DNA of 64,000 nt from Acidimicrobiia bacterium. Lineage in GTDB: Bacteria > Actinomycetota > Acidimicrobiia > IMCC26256 > JAGNEX01. The stretch's first letter is position 1; the number at the start of each line of letters is the position of its first letter. Below, in pieces: positions 51,101 to 59,726 of this stretch. The stretch lies in assembly GCA_020637365.1 (NCBI GenBank), contig JACJWE010000003.1, positions 62,001 to 126,000 of the forward strand, written 5' to 3'. The translations under genes were made by a program, and so were the position numbers. Below the pieces are notes generated by a model, which did no database searches, had not been told where the DNA came from, and saw only the letters and a list, made by a program, of their open reading frames with translations.

Positions 51101-53278
51101 TCGAGGCAACGAGGCTGAGGTGACACATCCCGAGGAGGAAGCCGCGATGCGCCGGCGCTTCTCGGTCGACGAGGAGAGCCTTCGCTGTTGAGGGCGCGGC
51201 GCGGCTCTCACCTTCGGCGGGTGAAGTTCCGATCGACCTGCTGGTGGGCATCCCCGACGATGCGGGGCGGCGTCATCGGGTTCGCTGCCCGGTTCGATCG
51301 CATCACGTGCCCATGCTGCGTTCGATGGGGACTTGGCGACGGCGTGGCAGACATCATTTCGGACCCCGGTGAGCGGCGGTTTCGACGATCCTGTGTGGCT
51401 CCAGTACGGCAGCGAGGATCTGATCAACCCCGCACGCATCCGGTTCACGATCTTGACCGATGGCGGCATTCGGTCCCCGGTCAGGTCACCCTTGAGGTCC
51501 TGGGAGACCGGAACGATCGAGACGGCGCCGACGATTCTGAAAACCCGGACAGCTCCGACAGCTCCGACAACTCCGACAACCCCGACAGCCCCGACAGCTC
51601 CGACAACTCCGATGAGCCCGCCACAAGCGTGGACACGGGTGGGCCCAGCGGCGACGAGGTGGTGTCGCGATCGGCGACGTTCGACCTCGACCCTCCAACG
51701 GATTCAGAACTCGACCAGGGTTTCATGCAGCGGACCGTCGAGCCGGATTGGGAAATACCGCTACACGAACTGCGCTTCAGCTTCTCTGATGTCGATCCGG
51801 TCGAATCTCAGGGCACCGAGTCGCCGCTCGAAGTCTGGTTCCCCATGGGAATCGCCGAAATCCAGATGACGGGAGTCGATCCTCTCCCCCCGCCCAGCCG
51901 AGTCAACACATGTCGGAATGACCTCGCGACCCTCGACGGCCGACCCCTGAACCTTCGAATCAGCGGTGACGGCAACGACGCCGTTGCCTTGGAACCGATG
52001 AGCGTCGCTCTATGCGGCGCGAGCACGAATCTCACCCTGGAAGCGGGCACGCACGAACTAGTCACCGTTGCGGGCGAAGACACCGGCATCGACCTCGATC
52101 GGATCTGGCTGCGCTCCGACCGGGAGAGATCTGCCCCCGACCTGTCCGCCACAGACCGCCAGGGCGCACGCGTCGCCGATCTCCCGGTCGAGCTCACCCG
52201 GAATTCTTCTGATCACGACACTGTGCTGACCACGATCTCTGAACCCACCTGGATCGTCTTGGGCGAGTCCTACAACCTGGGATGGTCGGCGACGGCGATC
52301 AATGACGGAGCGCGTTTCGACTTGGGCGAACCGGTCGTGTTGAACGGTTTCGCTAATGCCTGGCTCCTTGACCCGGCGACGATCGGCGAAGGAGACATCG
52401 CTGTCGACATGGGGTGGAAGCCGCAACGAACGGTCGACCGTGCTCTGGCGCTGTCAGCAATCGGCGCGCTGGTGGCGATTGGCGTGCTCGTATGGGATCG
52501 GCGACGTGACCGTACGCCTGCGGGCGCACTGGTGTCGGCCGCGAGTGTCAGCGAGTCCCGTTCGGTCAGGTGGGCGTCGATCCTCACCGTGGGAGGTCGG
52601 CCGGATCGCGCCCTGATCGCCCTGGGTCTACTCCTCAACCTGGTGTTGATGGTGTTCCTGTCGCCATCCGCCGTGTTGGTCGCGTTCCCCATCGAGGTGG
52701 CCGCGGCGATTTTGGTCCGTCCCCGTCTGCTCCCCGCCGCTGCGCTCGTGGCGTTTACGGGCGCCACCGCTGTGGTCATCATCGCTCAGTGGATCAACCG
52801 ATACCCTGCACAGTTCGACTGGCCGACCAGATTTCCATCTGCGAACTGGCTCACCAACGTCGCACTCGCCCTTCTCGCCGCCTCAGCATTGTGGGAGTCG
52901 CGCGTCCGGGTCCACCGGCGCATCAAGAAGCGCAGGATGGCGAGTCTGCCCGTCGCTGGCGGACCGCCCCTGAGCGAATCTTCAACGTTGCCTGGGCCGT
53001 CGACGGCTAGCACCGGGTCTGCAAGAAGCAGCGTCGCCGATGGTGAAAGCGATACCGGACGTGTCGATACGTTGCAGGTGATCGACGCCGAGGAGAACAA
53101 CCATCCAGATACCCTGCCGAACCCGATTCTTCAGATCGGCACCACATCGACAAGCGAAACCGAAACCGCCGAAACCGCGGCCGTGAGCGATGGCGATGGC
53201 GATGGCGATGGCCCGAAGCTTCCCGCCGGGCCACCACCCCCCCCACCGATCCTGATCCCTCCGCTCTCTGAGATTTGA
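48183..53278 (+). CDS. aftD: AftD-like alpha-(1->3)-arabinofuranosyltransferase, three frameshifts
   Basis: GT-C enzyme of about 1,700 codons after repair, family DUF3367/AftD, which adds branching arabinofuranose from decaprenylphosphoryl-arabinose to wall arabinan. N-terminal half: around a dozen spans, early DTKQYLYLDPGQLLAK and VTHQNIGYLWPMGPWYWLFD, the AftD-type loop. Middle: a discoidin/carbohydrate-binding-like region (VDNDVDTAWRVDAFGP). Breaks: near 51180 (frame then reads VEGAARLSPSAGEVPIDLL), near 51265 (reads GSIASRAHAAFDGDLATAWQ, a second binding module) and near 51475 (reads PGQVTLEVLGDRNDRDG). A Ser/Asp/Pro linker, another beta region, and C-terminal spans with a Pro-rich end follow. 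Needs the DprE1/DprE2 product, linking it to the gene at 4321. Confidence 0.83.
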
Positions 53279-53707
53279 GAACGGACAGTCGAACACGGAC
53301 AGTCGAACACCGACAGTCGAACACCGACAATGGCAGCTCAGTGATCGCCCTGTGTTCTGTCGCTCTGGCACTTGCCTCCCTGAGCCGACACGCGGTCACC
53401 GGAACTCATCGCACAGCCACATTCACCGACCGCCCCACCAACGGGCGAACGGCCAGCAATCACCAACCACCCGAACTCACGACACAGCCACACTCACCGA
53501 CCGCCCGCCAACAGGCGAACACCCAACAATCACCAACCACCCGAGCTCACGACACAGCCACACTGGAGTTGTTCCGCATCAGCCGGTCCAGTATTAGGCC
53601 GCTCAACATCAGGCCGCTCAACACCAGGCCGCTCAACACCAGGCCGCTCAACACCAGCCGGTTCAACATCAGCCCGCTCAACACCAGGCCGCTCAACATC
53701 AGCCGGT
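53279..53707. repeat. Intergenic repeat cluster: 14-, 70- and 15-bp units
   Basis: Between convergent genes: about 3.5 copies of GGACAGTCGAACAC at 53281-53330; two copies of a roughly 70-bp unit starting CACAGCCACA (near 53413 and 53483) plus a partial third; then about eight 15-bp units CCGCTCAACACCAGG/CCGGTTCAACATCAG at 53590-53707. A plus-strand frame reading RPLNT repeats through the last array is not supported as a gene. Confidence 0.85.
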
Positions 53708-55270
53708 TCAGGGCACGAGACGCCCGTCGAAAGCTAAACCCGCGTACACGACGAGAGCTGCAGCGCTCGCCACGAAGACACCTCGTCGGAGCACCCTCGG
53801 AAATCCCGCCAATACATCGGCGACACCCAACGGAATGGGGATGACCGACCAGAGGTAACGCTCCAGCCCATCAAGGTTGTCGCTGGAAGTCGCCGTGAGC
53901 AGCACCACCAGCGCGAACGCTCCAAACGACACCGGCCAGCGCTTGAACACGTCGATCGTCGCGACCACAAACACGGCGAGCCACACCAGATGTGCAGCGG
54001 TGATGCCGGAACCTCCAACGGCGTCGCCGACCCCCGTGATGATCCGCCACACCGGTACCACGAACCCGCCCCGAAACTCTTCGCCCTGCTGCACCGTGAA
54101 AGGCGCGAACGCGTCGCCAGCGGCGTTGGCGCACCACACCAAGAAGGTCGCCAAACCAGCAAACGGCGCAGCGACTGCACCGACACGGGCGAGCCGACCT
54201 GAGCCGTCCGAGGCGAAGAATCCGGAACGTGCCTCGACCGCGGCAGGCACCATGACCAACACGCCGAAGGGGCGCGTGAGCCCGACCAAATACCCGCTGA
54301 GCATGCTCGCCCACCAGGCCTGCCGGCGGTACAGATAGATCGACAGGGTGCTCAGGAAGAGGAACAGCGGTTCGGCGTAGCCCATCGCTGAGACGAACGC
54401 GTGCGGAGCGAGCGCGACGACCCAAACGGACAACATGCCGAACCGGGGGCTTCTCCCTTCGGACGTGACGAGACGAACGATGACGGCGAGTGCGACAAGC
54501 GAAGCCAGGTTGGCGACGATAACAACCCCGACATCGGCGCCGATCCCGGATCCGAACAGGCGTCCGAGGAGCGGGAGGAGTGGGAAGAAGCGGAAGGATT
54601 CAGCGCCCGCCGCTTGGTACCCGTGTTCGGCGATTCGGGCATACCACTGTCCATCCCAATGGAGCAGCCCGTCCAAGAATCCGGTGCCGGTGGGGATCCC
54701 TTCGGACCCCGAGGCTCGGACGACGACCAACGTCGAAAACGACAGGATGCGGGTGACAAGCCATGGCAGCAGAGCGATCTGCATGCATGATCGCCATGGG
54801 AGGCCCAGACCGTCCCCGACTCCACCGTCCCCAACCGCACCGCCCCCACCCGACTTGGACCCAACCCGCTCTGATCCAGCTCGCTCTGACCCAGCTCGCT
54901 CGGATCCAACCCGCTCGGATCCAGCCGACAGACTCGCCGCTGAACCTTCCCGAACCCGCTCGTCCCCAACCACACCGCCACCAACCAGCCGCGCCCCAAC
55001 CAAACCAGCACCAGCCAAACCAGCACCAGCCGAACCAGCACCAGCCAACCCGGTGCCAGCCGAACCACCACCAGCCGAACCAGGACCAGCCGATTCGACC
55101 CCGACTGAATCGTCAGCCGATGAACCCTCCCGAACCAGCCCCGCCCCAACCACACCGCCACCAACCAGCCGCGCCCCAGCCGTCCCGAGACCTGCTGCTT
55201 CGGCCCCGGCCAACCGGGTCCGAACCGAGCGTTCCTCGGTAGAACCCCCAGCCCAAGCCTCGTTGCTCAT
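53708..55270 (-). CDS. GT-C mannosyltransferase-like protein (PIG-V/Mannosyl_trans2 type) with repeat N-terminus
   Basis: A 520-residue protein from ATG 55270, overlapping the upstream stop by 4 bp. Residues 1-165 are low-complexity: GLAGA, GSERA and LVGGG five-residue repeats from 15-bp DNA units. Residues 166-520 are a multi-pass domain with the PIG-V-type first loop LLHWDGQWYARIAEHGYQ and FFPLLPLLGRLFG, then SAMGYAEPLFLFLSTLSIYL. Eukaryotic relatives add the second mannose to GPI anchors; actinobacterial members are thought to move hexoses from polyprenyl-phosphate donors. The conserved loop is intact, so activity is likely. The tail seems to be cytoplasmic and unstructured. Confidence 0.8.
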   Translation of the reverse strand: MSNEAWAGGSTEERSVRTRLAGAEAAGLGTAGARLVGGGVVGAGLVREGSSADDSVGVESAGPGSAGGGSAGTGLAGAGSAGAGLAGAGLVGARLVGGGVVGDERVREGSAASLSAGSERVGSERAGSERAGSERVGSKSGGGGAVGDGGVGDGLGLPWRSCMQIALLPWLVTRILSFSTLVVVRASGSEGIPTGTGFLDGLLHWDGQWYARIAEHGYQAAGAESFRFFPLLPLLGRLFGSGIGADVGVVIVANLASLVALAVIVRLVTSEGRSPRFGMLSVWVVALAPHAFVSAMGYAEPLFLFLSTLSIYLYRRQAWWASMLSGYLVGLTRPFGVLVMVPAAVEARSGFFASDGSGRLARVGAVAAPFAGLATFLVWCANAAGDAFAPFTVQQGEEFRGGFVVPVWRIITGVGDAVGGSGITAAHLVWLAVFVVATIDVFKRWPVSFGAFALVVLLTATSSDNLDGLERYLWSVIPIPLGVADVLAGFPRVLRRGVFVASAAALVVYAGLAFDGRLVP

Positions 55271-56937
55271 GGCTGAGGGGGAGCGATATCTGTTCGCACC
55301 GGGCCGAACAGGGTGACGTCGTGACGTTCGAAATACCGGGGGTCGGTCACGACCAGGGTGTCTGGCAGCGGCCGAAGCAACGCCAGGTGGTCGCGGATTC
55401 GTTCGCAGTATTGGCCATAGGTCCGGTAGCCGCCCTGCCAGACCAAGAACACGTGATGTTCTCCGGCGAGCGCGCTCATATCGGAGGCGAACTGCTCTGG
55501 GTCAATCTCGCGCCGCTCGGCGAGTGCATCATTGCGAATCTCGTAATCAACCCAGTCGATCCGCTGCGGCATGAGGTCGGTCGGCGGATAGGTGATCTGT
55601 TCAAGATCATCGTCGAGAAGACGGTCGACGGAAACGGACAACTGGTCGGGGCAATACACGATGATGTCGCCAGGCTGAGCGGCAGCCGCAATGCGATCGG
55701 CGGCTACCCCAGCCTGGGTGCGCTGAAAAGTCACATTTCGGGCAGCGCTCAGCGCTGAGACGGAAAGGAAGATCGCCAAGACGATCATCCGCCCCTTCGC
55801 TGAACCGATCACCATGAAACCGGTCGCCACCAGCACCGGAAATGCAAAGAACACGATGGACGAATACCTGGTCTGATACGCCGAACCTCCGACCGCAGCG
55901 ACCAGCAACGCCAGGCCCAGCCCGCCGAACAGCATCGCGAGCACGCCCGCGCCACGACGGGGAAAGCCAAGCCGAATCTCGATGCGCTTGGTGTCGATCG
56001 CCATTCCAAACAGCCCGAGGACGATCAGCAACATCATCGACATCGACAACAAGCGGTCTGTGGCTCGGGCACCACCGGCGAGACCTCCCGAATAGTCGGT
56101 GAGGGTCACGAGAAAGGCTGGCAAGATCGGGCTCGGTTCCCCCCACGGTGTGCCGGTGTGCGCCATCTGATCGAAGAAGGTGGGCAGCCAAGGAATGAAC
56201 GCCAAACCCCCCACGGACATGGCTGCGATCACTTTGAGCGGGGTGCCGCCCTTGGCCCTGACCGCCATCATTACCAGCACGCCGCCGGTGAACATCAACA
56301 GCGAAATCGCCCAGTAGTGGGTGTACATCAAAGCTGCGGTCACCGCCGCGACCGCAGCGAGACGCCGGATCGATGGTTCTTCGAGGGCCCGGACCAGCAC
56401 GAGATACCCCAACCCGGATAACAGAACCAGGAGCGAGTACTGGCGTGCCTCGGTCGCGTAGCGAACAGCGAAGGGGTTGACGACAAACACCAGAACCGTC
56501 GCCAGACCGACGAAGCGTCCACCTTGCCGTCGTCCGATCGCCCACAACGGAAGGGCTGCGAGCACCATGAACAGCGCCGACAGGCTCCGAATCGCGACGT
56601 TGCTCTCGCCAACGACCGCCGTCCAGAAGTGCAACGCTATGTAGTAGAGCGGCGGCGCGCCGTCGAGTTTCAGTGCTTGGGGCAACTCCGACAGCGGGAC
56701 ACGAGCGATGTTGACGCTCAGTGCCTCATCGAGCCACAGCTCTGAACGCGTGTACAGCATCAAGGCCAAACCGGCCAGACACACGCCGACCGCACCCGCC
56801 AAGGCCAACCGGTACCAGCCATCCGACAGGGAGTTTCCGTCGAGACCCCAGTCGGCTTTGGTCGGCATCAAACCGCCAGTTTCGGTCGAGGCGACCGAGC
56901 TATCAGCCGTTTGGTTGGTCAAAGCCGCTCCTGTCAT
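55267..56937 (-). CDS. GT39/PMT_2-type membrane glycosyltransferase
   Basis: A 556-residue protein from ATG 56937. A short polar start precedes the first span (LALAGAVGVCLAGLALMLY) and the GT-C acidic loop SELWLDEALSVNIARVPLSE, followed by LDGAPPLYYIALHFWTAVVG and around ten more spans. The last 140 residues form an extracytoplasmic domain (AAAAQPGDIIVYCPDQLSVS). It matches polyprenyl-phosphate-hexose dependent transferases of the ArnT/PMT superfamily. Stop and next start overlap (ATGA), so it is cotranslated with the PIG-V-like gene, and the two may act on the same glycan. Confidence 0.83.
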   Translation of the reverse strand: MTGAALTNQTADSSVASTETGGLMPTKADWGLDGNSLSDGWYRLALAGAVGVCLAGLALMLYTRSELWLDEALSVNIARVPLSELPQALKLDGAPPLYYIALHFWTAVVGESNVAIRSLSALFMVLAALPLWAIGRRQGGRFVGLATVLVFVVNPFAVRYATEARQYSLLVLLSGLGYLVLVRALEEPSIRRLAAVAAVTAALMYTHYWAISLLMFTGGVLVMMAVRAKGGTPLKVIAAMSVGGLAFIPWLPTFFDQMAHTGTPWGEPSPILPAFLVTLTDYSGGLAGGARATDRLLSMSMMLLIVLGLFGMAIDTKRIEIRLGFPRRGAGVLAMLFGGLGLALLVAAVGGSAYQTRYSSIVFFAFPVLVATGFMVIGSAKGRMIVLAIFLSVSALSAARNVTFQRTQAGVAADRIAAAAQPGDIIVYCPDQLSVSVDRLLDDDLEQITYPPTDLMPQRIDWVDYEIRNDALAERREIDPEQFASDMSALAGEHHVFLVWQGGYRTYGQYCERIRDHLALLRPLPDTLVVTDPRYFERHDVTLFGPVRTDIAPPQP

Positions 56938-57450
56938 GGCCCTGGCATCCGACTATGTCGCGTCACCACCTGAGTAGCCGACATCCTGGTGCGGTTGTCG
57001 AGACTCAACATCATGGGAGAGCACCGACGGGCCGCCCCCCGTTCTTGGGCTGGCAGGCTACGACATCGACACGCTCATCAACACTCCCAGCCCCGCGAAG
57101 GGGACTGCTCGAACGACCAGACTCCCTGTGACACCCCTTCGGAAGGGCGCTGCTCTCAACACTGCTCACTCCCTGCACCGGGCACCCCGCCTGCGACCGC
57201 TGCTGCGCCGCGACTCCGCCCAGCGCGCAGGGCGCAGGGTCACCACTCAGAGTGATGTTTGAGTACAACCGAAAACTTTTGAGGTTGTCGTTCAAGGTTG
57301 AGTCAAACGGTTCCGATACTTCAATTACGTAAATCAGCGAGGGCCAAGATGTGCGGAGCGCTACGGTCCTTAGCAACGACCTCGGTATGATCTGTGGTTT
57401 GCACTCTTTGGGCACGCCTCAGGGCTGCCGTCTCTCTCTGGAGGCCCTTT
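56938..57450 (+). other. Intergenic region with operator-like palindrome
   Basis: No gene supported. ACAACC (57265-57270) and GGTTGT (57283-57288) flank an AAAACTTTT core, forming a symmetrical site that could be an operator. TATGAT at 57386-57391 may be a -10 box for the small gene at 57451. Confidence 0.4.
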
Positions 57451-57669
57451 ATGGTTTCGGTTCGTCACAATGTCGCTCGTGGGCTGTTTCTTGCACTCCT
57501 CCTCTTTGCGTTCCCCGGATTCGCCTACCTCGATGCCAACTCGGGCAGCATGATCGTCGGAGCGATCCTCGGTGGGCTCGCGATGATCGGCGTGTTCTTC
57601 TCGTCGATCAAGAACAAGATCCTGTCGCCGTTCCGCAAGGACAAGGACGGCCTCGACGACCGTCTCTAG
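57451..57669 (+). CDS. Small membrane protein of the YxDxxSGS type
   Basis: A 72-residue protein with a well-placed GGAGG 6 bp before ATG 57451. N-terminal hydrophobic segment (RGLFLALLLFAFPGFAYL), then YLDANSGSMIVGAILGGLA, a second span and a basic end (KNKILSPFRKDKDG). I associate the Y-[IL]-D-x-x-[ST]-G-S motif followed by a short span with small uncharacterised proteins found near envelope glycan and methyltransferase genes; it sits just upstream of such a methyltransferase here. Function unknown. Confidence 0.75.
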   Translation: MVSVRHNVARGLFLALLLFAFPGFAYLDANSGSMIVGAILGGLAMIGVFFSSIKNKILSPFRKDKDGLDDRL

Positions 57670-57855
57670 GTTTCTGGTGTCGAACGTCGGTATGCGGATC
57701 GGCGGTCCCAGGCGCCAGTCGCAAGCACGAGATTTCGTCACTCCTCGAGCCCGAATAGCGGGATTGAGGACGCCGCGAGTGGTGACGCCGGGACGCCGAG
57801 ACCTGCGCCACGCGTTTGACACCAAACGCCTACAGCGAAGCTCATAGTTTTTTTC

Positions 57856-57893
57856 AAGTCGCGGGCGCCGCCTCAAGCGCCCGCGACTTTTAT
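57856..57893 (+). terminator. Perfect 13-bp stem-loop with T tract
   Basis: AAGTCGCGGGCGC (57856-57868) pairs perfectly with GCGCCCGCGACTT (57877-57889) over an 8-nt loop, followed by TTTTAT. This is a textbook intrinsic terminator on the plus strand, 187 bp after the small gene and 44 bp before the next ATG. A second stem, ATGGGG (57892-57897) with CCCCAT (57910-57915), follows, so attenuation of the downstream gene is possible. Confidence 0.8.
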
Positions 57894-57936
57894 GGGGTCT
57901 CCACTTCAACCCCATGTCAATCAGGGAGTACACCAC

Positions 57937-59331
57937 ATGAATGTCGCCACCGATACCGGCTCCTTTCGGGACCCACAAAGCCGTGTGTTCTATGCCGATG
58001 GGCAGGTCTATCGAGCTCTCAGCGAGCGGAGTCTCAGCGACTACCGGCGACTATCCGAGATGGAGTTCTTTCAGAAATTCCTCGATTCGGGTCAGGTGAT
58101 CGGCACCGAACTGGTGGATCGGGCCACGGTGGACATGCCCGCCGGCAACTGGGCCGGACTCATGCGCCACCAGCGCATCCCGGTGATCACGTACCCCTAC
58201 GAGTGGTCGTTTTCCATGTTGAAAGCGACAGCACTCACGCAACTCGATCTGCTGGTCGGTTGCATCGAACACGGCTTCATCCTCAAGGACGGAACGCCGT
58301 ACAACGTCCAGTTCAACGGCGTCAATCCAGCCTTCATCGACGTCGGCTCCTTTGAGTCCTTCGACGAGCCTCGGCCCTGGATTGGGTACACCCAGTTCCT
58401 GCAACTGAATCTGTATCCCCTCATGCTCCAAGCGATCAAGGACGTGCGATTCCGGCCGTTCCTACGCGGCAGCCTCGAGGGCATCACCGCAACCGACATG
58501 GCGGGAATGCTCAGTTTCCGCGACCGCCTGCGACGCGGCACCAACATCAATGTGTTCATGAACGCTCGCCAGGAGCGCAAAGCCGAACCAGAGGACCCCG
58601 ACAACCCAACCAGCAACAAGGTCAAGGGACGGTTCTCACAAAAGATGCTTCATTCACAGGCGCTTTCGCTGCGCAACACCGTCGAACGCCTCAAGTGGAA
58701 GCAAGCCAGGAGCGAGTGGGCGGACTACAACCAGTGTGGTCACGTCGCTGCCGACCGTGAAGTCAAAGGACCCTTTGTCGATCGGGCCGCTGCGGCACAT
58801 CCGGGCGGAATCACCTGGGATGTCGGCTGTAACGACGGCTACTTCTCGCGGATCGCATCACAGCATGCCGATTTCGTACTGGCGATGGATGTTGACGAGT
58901 TGACCGTCGAGCGGCTGTTCCGCACATTGCGTTCGGAAGGGTCGACCAACATCACGCCGATCGTGTTCGATATGGCCGACCCGTCGCCCGGCCTAGGCTT
59001 TCGCGGCAAGGAACGTCCCGATATCGTCGAACGGGCAAAGCCGAATCTGGTTTTGGCTCTCGCCGTGGTGCACCACATCGTTATCGGACGCAACATTCCA
59101 ATGACCGATTACCTCGGTTGGCTTGCTGATATGGACACCAACCTCGTCATCGAGTTTCCCAACCGCGACGACCCGATGGTTCGTTCCATCAGCGCCAACA
59201 AGACCGACGCGGACATCCACGCCGACTACGACGAGAAGATCTTTGAAGCACTTCTCGCTCGACACTGGAACATCGTCGAAGTCGTCCAGGTCTCAGAGAC
59301 CCGCAAGCTCTATCACTGCGCGACGAAGTAG
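57937..59331 (+). CDS. Kinase-like/SAM-methyltransferase fusion protein
   Basis: A 464-residue soluble protein from ATG 57937 with AGGGAG 8 bp upstream. Residues 60-260 match the N-terminal part of a methyltransferase family I recall: YPYEWSFSMLKATALTQLDL, then GFILKDGTPYNVQFNG and FIDVGSFESFD, a layout reminiscent of a kinase catalytic loop (KDxxxxN then DxGS). The C-terminal half is a class I methyltransferase: ITWDVGCNDGYFSRIASQHA, VLAMDVDE, then LVLALAVVHHIVIG. Possibly modifies an envelope glycan or lipid carrier, given the neighbourhood. Preceded by a strong stem-loop, hence possibly attenuated. Confidence 0.78.
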   Translation: MNVATDTGSFRDPQSRVFYADGQVYRALSERSLSDYRRLSEMEFFQKFLDSGQVIGTELVDRATVDMPAGNWAGLMRHQRIPVITYPYEWSFSMLKATALTQLDLLVGCIEHGFILKDGTPYNVQFNGVNPAFIDVGSFESFDEPRPWIGYTQFLQLNLYPLMLQAIKDVRFRPFLRGSLEGITATDMAGMLSFRDRLRRGTNINVFMNARQERKAEPEDPDNPTSNKVKGRFSQKMLHSQALSLRNTVERLKWKQARSEWADYNQCGHVAADREVKGPFVDRAAAAHPGGITWDVGCNDGYFSRIASQHADFVLAMDVDELTVERLFRTLRSEGSTNITPIVFDMADPSPGLGFRGKERPDIVERAKPNLVLALAVVHHIVIGRNIPMTDYLGWLADMDTNLVIEFPNRDDPMVRSISANKTDADIHADYDEKIFEALLARHWNIVEVVQVSETRKLYHCATK

Positions 59332-59726
59332 CTGCCGCTCGACCTAGCTGCTGATCGACGTCGCTGCTGATCGACCATCCGTCCCAGCCCATCAGTCCTC
59401 GGAAGGTGACCACGACCGACACCCCTTCGAGACACAGCAGGGGTGCAACTCGTCACGCTGCTCGTCGATTTTGGGTGTGTGTTCGGCGGGACCTGGCGGT
59501 GTGTTCGCAGCCCTGGAGTGTCTAGTTAGCCGGTGAGACCGGGACGCGCCACATCGATGGACCGCGCAACTCGAAACGTCGAAGCGCTGATCAGCGGTCT
59601 GGCGGGCGGGTCACAAAGACCAGATGTCGCCACTCTCGGGGGAAGGGCGGGGCCCGAGAACATGGCGGCTAGTTGGTGCCGGGACCCTTCCCTACCTCCC
59701 GACATCCCGCCATCCCAGAGCGGCGT
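59332..59726. other. Intergenic region between convergent genes
   Basis: No gene recognised. Two copies of GCTGCTGATCGAC lie at about 59348-59376; nothing else stands out. Confidence 0.4.

Noticed and set aside
53275..53844. Plus-strand frame with RPLNT five-residue repeats, resembling pentapeptide repeats
   Set aside because: It is a read-through of a 15-bp array that also runs into the minus-strand PIG-V-like gene; lacks the A(D/N)LxX pattern of true pentapeptide-repeat proteins.
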